DNA of 64,000 nt from positions 116,453,239 to 116,517,238 of the forward strand of contig OX578145.1 in the NCBI GenBank assembly GCA_951213105.1, given 5' to 3'. A program made the translations under genes and the position numbers. Each line of letters begins with the position of its first letter. Within the stretch, counting starts at the first letter, position 1. This document shows, piece by piece, positions 58,205 through 64,000 of this stretch. A model generated the notes under the pieces. It was not told where the DNA came from. It saw only the letters and a list, made by a program, of their open reading frames with translations, and ran no database searches. The DNA is from Amaurobius ferox. Taxonomy: Eukaryota; Arthropoda; Arachnida; Araneae; Amaurobiidae.

Positions 58205-59437
58205 CTTATTATTTGACAGAAGAAAAGAGTGAAGACTACAATACAGAATGAGAGCCTATCGAGTCTTAAAAATAAAAATATACTAAAATTTATTAGTCCT
58301 AATGGGACAATTATGTCCCCCTATCCTATACCTTCAATAAAACATCAGGCTGCATATCGTTTTCAAAGTATAATACTAATTAATTAAAATATACATCTAC
58401 TACATACATCTCAAGGTCAAACTAAGGTTCAAGGCTATGTAAGCTAAAAATGTACTGAGTAAGTTAGCACTATTTTGTTAGTATAAGTAACTGAAGTACC
58501 ATGAGTTACTTATGGAGAAATTATATTACTACATGTTACTGCTAAAGTTTTCAATAAGTAACAAGTTACTTAAACACACAATGCACAACTTTTGATATAA
58601 TTTTCAAATCTAATATATTTATAATATAAAGCATTATTAGATTTGCATAAAACACATACATTGAAATTTATTACATAGCTAAACCTTTAAATTTTACTTT
58701 CAAAATTATTAGCATTCTTAAAGAAATTGTTTATTAAGACTCGGAGTCAAAATAGGTATCGCGATTAAAAAAGCAAGAAATGAGACATTATTTTAAAAAT
58801 TTGATGTTGCTGTCTCCACTTCATTTGTAGATATGACAAATCCTTTTAATTTTAAAACAGAGGAAGTTTCTTGATTTTTCTGGATATTTTAATCAAATCT
58901 CACGAACAAACAAAATAATACATGCAGAATAATGTATACCCATTACATTTATGTTTGTTGAAAAATTAGTTTAATTTAACATAAAATGGGTAAAATAAAA
59001 AAAATTATACATTTCTGAATTTCAAAAAATGCAATATTTGAAAAAATATATATATTAAAAGAAATGTTTAATTTTTACACTCTTTAGGTACTGTTGTACC
59101 ATTAGTTACTGATGAAAAAAAATACTTTTAAAAGTAACAGGTAATTTTTACTCTCTTTGAATAGTTACAGTTAGTTATCAATTTTTAATTAAAACTACTT
59201 AATATTTGAAAAAAACAATATATTAATAAATAACGGAAAACCCAGTGTATTAAAAAGCAGGAAGTAATATTTACTCTCTTTGAGTCTTGTCACAATTAGA
59301 TGCTGATTTCTTTCCCATTAATGAGTATAAACCTCCATTGCAAGAAAAGTAACCATTTCAGTAATTTCCTTACATCCTAAAACTCATATAAAACAAAAAA
59401 TATAAGAACAAACAACTAATAAAAATCCATGTTTTAC

Positions 59438-59632
59438 CTAACATCCAAATTACTGCAGGTATGCCCCAACATATAATAGCCAAAATGTTTAGACGTCCAG
59501 ACACTAATTCTCCAAGAGCAATAAAACCTAACAGGATACACAACTCAGCACGAAATATTATACTTGCTGCTGCTGATGTGAAGAGAAACATTTTCTGATT
59601 TTCTGTTAGCCAATAGTGGAATGCAAATAAAG
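59438..59632 (-). CDS. ALG12: ALG12 internal exon (ALFAFHYWL)
   Basis: 195-base exon, acceptor TATGTGTTTAG and donor GTTAG|GTAAAA. It reads ALFAFHYWLTENQKMFLFTS, AAASIIFRAELCILLGFIAL and GELVSGRLNILAIICWGIPA. IIFRAEL.LLLG matches the ALG12 membrane core. It is largely hydrophobic, spanning two or three transmembrane helices, as expected for this multi-pass ER protein. Confidence 0.95.
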
Positions 59633-60090
59633 CTAAACACATAAAAATAAAGTAGTTAATATCAAATCACAAGTCGAATATAAAAAAAAATGTTTCATTA
59701 AAAAAAATCATTTAATTTTTAAATTGTTTTAACTGTTACATTTTAGAAAAACAGTAAAATGTTGGAATCATGCTCTCTGTACAGCAACCAGCATAAGTGG
59801 ACCGATTTAGAATTTGGAAGTACTCTTCAGCACTGAATAGTCAATAACTGTACTGGCACCAAGAAAGTCATGTGTTACCTAGGTAATAATTATATTTTAC
59901 TATAATTTGAAAAAATAAAACCAGTTTCTTTTATCAAAATAACATGTGACAATTAAAAATTTTGAAAAGAAAAAAAGAAAAAATAAATAAATATGCTCAA
60001 CTTTTTTATTCAAATGTTTTTTAAAGTAACTTTTATGACAAATCCAATGCAAGTATTTTTCCACTATGATAGAAAAATCATATTTCTAAT

Positions 60091-60091
60091 A

Positions 60092-60147
<56 letters not shown>
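60091..60147. repeat. AT/AC-rich microsatellite
   Basis: Mostly (AT)n with two TACATA interruptions, directly abutting the fold-back element at 60148. Longer related runs lie at about 60993-61070. Confidence 0.9.
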
Positions 60148-60838
60148 CAGGGTGTCCAGTGCTATCGGTGCCCAATAGTTATTTCCTCAACCATTAGTCA
60201 GAGAGATACACTTCCAATTGCAAAAATGTTTTAAATTTTAAAATCTATTATCTTAGAAACAGTTTAAATCAATAAATGCATTTCTGAAAGAAATACGAAA
60301 TAAATTTTTATACAGTCCCCCGGTCCTACCAATTATATTTAGGAAAATCATCATACAATTTTATGCAAAATAAAAAAAAAATCATCCTTTTACGACCAAA
60401 ACTGACCGACTTATAGCTGTTTAAAGTTGGAGCACTTTTTGTGCTGAGAAATAGTCAATTTGGTCCCTGACTGGTTGGTTGACTGGAGAAATGGTTAGTA
60501 AGGTCCCTGATTGGTTGGTTGCCTGAAACGGGACATTTTTATGCATGGAAAAGTGACTTAAGCCATAAAGTTCAATGCTTCATAACTCGGTGAATTTTGG
60601 TCGTAAAAGGAAGATTTTTTTTTTTATTTTGCATGAAATTGTATGAGGATGATTTTTCTAGATATAATTAGTAGCACCGGGGGACCGTATAAAAATTTAT
60701 ATTTCGTATTTCTTTCAGAAATGTATTTATTGATTTAAACTGTTTCTAAGATAATAGATTTTAAAATTTAAAGCATTTTTGCAATTGGAAGTATATCTCT
60801 GTGACTAACGGTTGAGGAAATAACCATTGGGCACCGAT
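60148..60838. mobile_element. Fold-back element with ~260-bp inverted arms
   Basis: The left arm (60164-60420) and the right arm (about 60585-60838) are near-exact inverse copies: ATCGGTGCCCAATAGTTATT versus its inverse at the right edge, and words such as TTTCTGAAAGAAATACGAAA in both. The spacer contains two adjacent copies of GGTCCCTGA(C/T)TGGTTGGTTG. CAGGGTGTCC occurs only at the left outer edge. No ORF. In an ALG12 intron it would form a long RNA hairpin when transcribed. Confidence 0.85.
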
Positions 60839-60985
60839 CTCGCTTATTTTTTCTACTTATTTTTTCTACTTGTTTATATCCTTATATGCCACTCTGGATG
60901 CAGAGCTGCTAAGCGCCACATCCTCTGTAAGGTTTCTGTTTTCTCCTTTACTTAAATAGGAGTTCTGTTCGTGATATACTTATTT

Positions 60986-60992
<7 letters not shown>

Positions 60993-61070
<78 letters not shown>
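60993..61070. repeat. (AT)n microsatellite
   Basis: About 78 bases of TA repeats interrupted once by TGTGTA. Confidence 0.93.
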
Positions 61071-61071
<1 letters not shown>

Positions 61072-61350
61072 TGTAATTTTGGCAAGATTTTAATATGTGC
61101 AAAGTCATCATCTAAAAAGGGAATATGCTTTAAATTTATGAATTTTAAAAAATTAAAAAAATTATTCATTTTATATTTATTTAGGAATATAACTCATTTA
61201 AATGATAATAAATAATAAAATAGAGAAAAAGTATTTGAGTCCACACAGAAAGTCATACACTGCGCCATCAATTAAAAAACTAATTTAGCACAACCAATCA
61301 AACTTCTCTAAATGTTATACAAACTTCCAACAAATTTTCAGGCTTTAGAT

Positions 61351-63044
61351 CAGTGGTGGCCAAACTTTTTATGGCATGTGCCCCATTTAGACTGTTGTAT
61401 CTTGAAATCGCCACTTAATTCATCCTTTCTCCTAACTAATTAGGCCTATATCAGGTTTAAATAAAAACACTCTTATCTTCAACTATATGAGATTTATTCA
61501 AAATAGTATTGCACTTAAAAGAAAATATAATAAAATTATTTCCATTTCAGCCAGCTATTATCATTATATTATTCTTAGAGCAAGTACATCACAATGAACA
61601 ACACATGTTCATTACTAAATATAGGTTATAAAATGTTAATGCAGTCTTAGAATTTGCCTTTTTTTTTACAACTTCTTGTGTTTGTGTTTACTTTTGAACA
61701 AGCAAGCAAAATTAAATTATTTAAATGAGCATCAGTTATTTTTTTAACAATATTTAATTTTGATTATATTCATTACTGAAAACAATTATTAACATATGTA
61801 GGTTGAGACAAATCTACAACATTACATCAGTGTTGATTCGTGTAAAATCGGAAAATCAGAAACTGGAAGAAATTTCCAGAATTCTACATAATTTGTACTG
61901 GCAGAAATGGAAATAATTTCATTATATTGGCCTTTAAGTGCAATATTATTCTGAAGGTAAATAAATTATATCTATATGAGTATAGTAATTTAGTTACCCA
62001 ACAGAAGCAAAAAGGAGTTTGTAATATTTTATTTATTTTTCTAGAAGTCATAAAATATTGTTGCAAAGAAATAATATAAAATAGATATTAAGTTTTTATA
62101 TCTCTCATAATTTGGGGCATTTTTGAATATTTTTCCTTGTTCTTGCATTCAAGTGAAATTTGTTTTGATAAAAGTCATTGGAAAAAATGACTCCAGTCCA
62201 ATGAAGTCAAAATGGTTTTGTGTGAATAACATTTTATAAAATAAAACTCAACTTTTGTAATATCAAAAAAAAAGAACTTGATCCAAAAGTTGATTATATA
62301 CACTTAAAGGGCTTTCAAAGAGCAACAAATTCTTGCTTATTGTTTATACGCATCACTTTTAGTTTTTAAGATATAAGCATTACTAACTTGGAAAACATAA
62401 AATTTTCATACTTCTTCAATTTGACAAGACGATTACTCAAAAACTATATAAGAGCTTTTTTAAAAAATAAATATTGATTTATAAACTAAATTTCATCATA
62501 CATATTTTTGTCACTTACTATTTATATCTATCTTTCATATTTTACTATATATTTAGAGTAAAATTTAGAGAAATGAAATAAACATTCATTCAAAGAGTTA
62601 CAATTTTAAGTTCTTTTGAAAATGAAAGGCTCAAAATATTAAAATTATTTTTATATATTCATAATCTGGACAATATTTCTGACAAAATAAAACAAAAATT
62701 ACATTTTTATCTATTTGGTTTGGGGGTAAAAGCTTCCAAAGTGTTTACATTTTTTGTAATGCTCTATATTTTAGCCAGAGAAACCCCAACTACAGATGTT
62801 ATTTGCATAAAAAAAGCTTAAAGTTTAGTCTCTACAAAGTCCTTGAGACTGAACTCGGTAGTTCATGTTAGATGTATAGCATATATTTGAAAATGTATGT
62901 TATTTATATTATACTTTCAAATTAAACTAGTATGATGCCACACAATAAATGTGCTTTCAGAAAAAATATTTGGTACCCACATATCACACGACTTATCTGC
63001 ATGTGCCACAAAATGGCATGCATGCCATGGGTTATCCACCACTG
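61351..63044. mobile_element. Non-autonomous hAT-type element in an ALG12 intron
   Basis: The left end is CAGTGGTGGCCAAAC and the right end, inverted, is CAGTGGTGGATAACC. Both are followed by GGCATG...TGCC words. The flanking 8-mers CTTTAGAT (61343-61350) and CTTTAGAC (63045-63052) differ at one base. 1.69 kb, AT-rich, no transposase recognised. Confidence 0.8.
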
Positions 63045-63745
63045 CTTTAGACACTAATGAAAGGTATACAGAGCAGAACTTTAAATTTACAACCCCTTGA
63101 TTTGAAGTAAGTACTCTATCCTGGCTGTAACAGAATTTGACAGGTTTGTTCTACTTTAAAACTTTCAAAATTTACAATACAATACTTCTATATATTAAAT
63201 GTATATCGAAGTCATGCAAGTAAAATGACTTTTAGAAACTGTGCCAACAAAAAGCTTTAGAAGCCAGACTTCAAATTACTGACAAATTCTTCAGTAAATG
63301 AATTATTTATATATGACTAAGCCCTGGTAAAGGATTTGCTTTCGGCAGAGAGGTAAACATATAACATCTTAATTTCAAGACAGGCATTCTATCAACTTTA
63401 CAGACTGCGAAAGAACATCCCTAAAGTTCAACTAAAACTAAAATCCGTCTCAATTAGGTTCAGGCTTAGATGAGTATAGGATCCAAACTATTTTATGGGG
63501 TTTTCAAATTATTTAAGTGACATATATTTTGTAAAATATTTAAAAATCAAAAATGTTTAATAAAAAATTAAGAAATTGAAGGTAATCAGATTTAATTATA
63601 ATTACTATAAAGTTACTTCTACAAATATCCGAAATCTTTTTTAGGTCAAATACTTCATGAATGGTTTCTATTACTCTATGAGCTCAAGCTCAAACACAGC
63701 AAAGCACAAAAGTACATAATTGGAAGTAGAAACTAAGAAAATTAC

Positions 63746-63919
63746 CTAAAATTAATGCAAATGTATTTGGCAATGGTCTTGACATATAAAACATCATGTG
63801 GAATTGAGAAACTGTTATTATTTGTAACCAAAAAGACACTGTTGAACCAAACTGCTTCTCTACAGCATTTTTGAATTTGCGAAATGCAATTAATAACATG
63901 GTCCCCAGTATAAGTCTTA
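63746..63919 (-). CDS. ALG12: ALG12 internal exon (most upstream in the window)
   Basis: 174-base exon with acceptor TTTTTTTCAG and donor TTTTAG|GTAATT. It reads RLILGTMLLIAFRKFKNAVE, then KQFGSTVSFWLQIITVSQFH and MMFYMSRPLPNTFALIL. SQFH.MFY.SR.LPN.FAL is the conserved segment of GT22 mannosyltransferases after the first lumenal loop. One base is expected from an exon beyond the window. The N-terminal 80-100 residues, including the acidic first lumenal loop, lie to the right of 64000. The seven exons here give about 408 residues versus about 490 for the full human protein. Confidence 0.95.
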
Positions 63920-64000
63920 CTGAAAAAAAAATACTTCAATAAATAAACAAATGCATAAAACTTTTATTAAAACAGGTAATTCAGAGCTTTGAAAAATTGA

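Noticed and set aside
59993..61169. Open frames with long IYIYIY tracts
   Set aside because: Translations of the TA microsatellites.
1..64000. CRISPR array, bacterial defence or phage system
   Set aside because: Spliced genes, eukaryotic transposons and polyadenylation signals show a eukaryotic nuclear sequence; no regularly spaced short repeats with unique spacers were seen.

Overview
This is an AT-rich stretch of animal nuclear genome. Two conserved genes are recognisable: an intronless EIF6 (ribosome anti-association factor) on the + strand, and at least seven exons of ALG12 (the ER mannosyltransferase of N-glycan assembly) on the - strand, spread over more than 23 kb. The introns, the metazoan-type protein sequences and the mix of hAT, Tc1, piggyBac, Tigger and Helitron elements and tRNA-derived SINEs suggest an arthropod, perhaps a chelicerate. 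That placement is inference. I see no bacterial genes, operons or CRISPR arrays.

Layout. 1-1396: AT-rich, no gene. 1405-14413: a hAT transposon (hAT-A, BED finger plus DUF659 transposase) swollen by nested insertions. These are a small hAT-type element (1714-2828) and a second hAT (hAT-B, 2953-10172). hAT-B contains a SINE and a Helitron unit (3335-8960), and the Helitron carries a THAP-domain first exon with a promoter-like region, a further inverted-repeat transposon (4449-5529) and tandem tRNA-like units. 15076-18653: two broken Tc1-family elements. 20158-20895: EIF6. 21312-26280: three more hAT copies, one inside another. 26300-33262: mostly empty AT-rich DNA with small inverted repeats and a SINE-like pair. 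33271-38760: a hAT with a second, complete hAT inserted in its coding region. 40737-64000: ALG12, with introns containing a Helitron, a decayed Tigger, a Tc1 with a nearly intact piggyBac inside it, a fold-back element and a hAT. The start of ALG12 lies beyond the right edge.

Nesting is supported by target-site duplications read directly: 8-bp repeats for the hATs, TTAA for piggyBac, TA for the Tc1 copies, and A/T for the Helitrons. Most transposase genes are broken, often by in-frame stops rather than frameshifts. EIF6 and ALG12 are housekeeping genes with no evident functional link. I found no convincing new molecular system. The most unusual object is the Helitron unit carrying a THAP exon and its apparent promoter.
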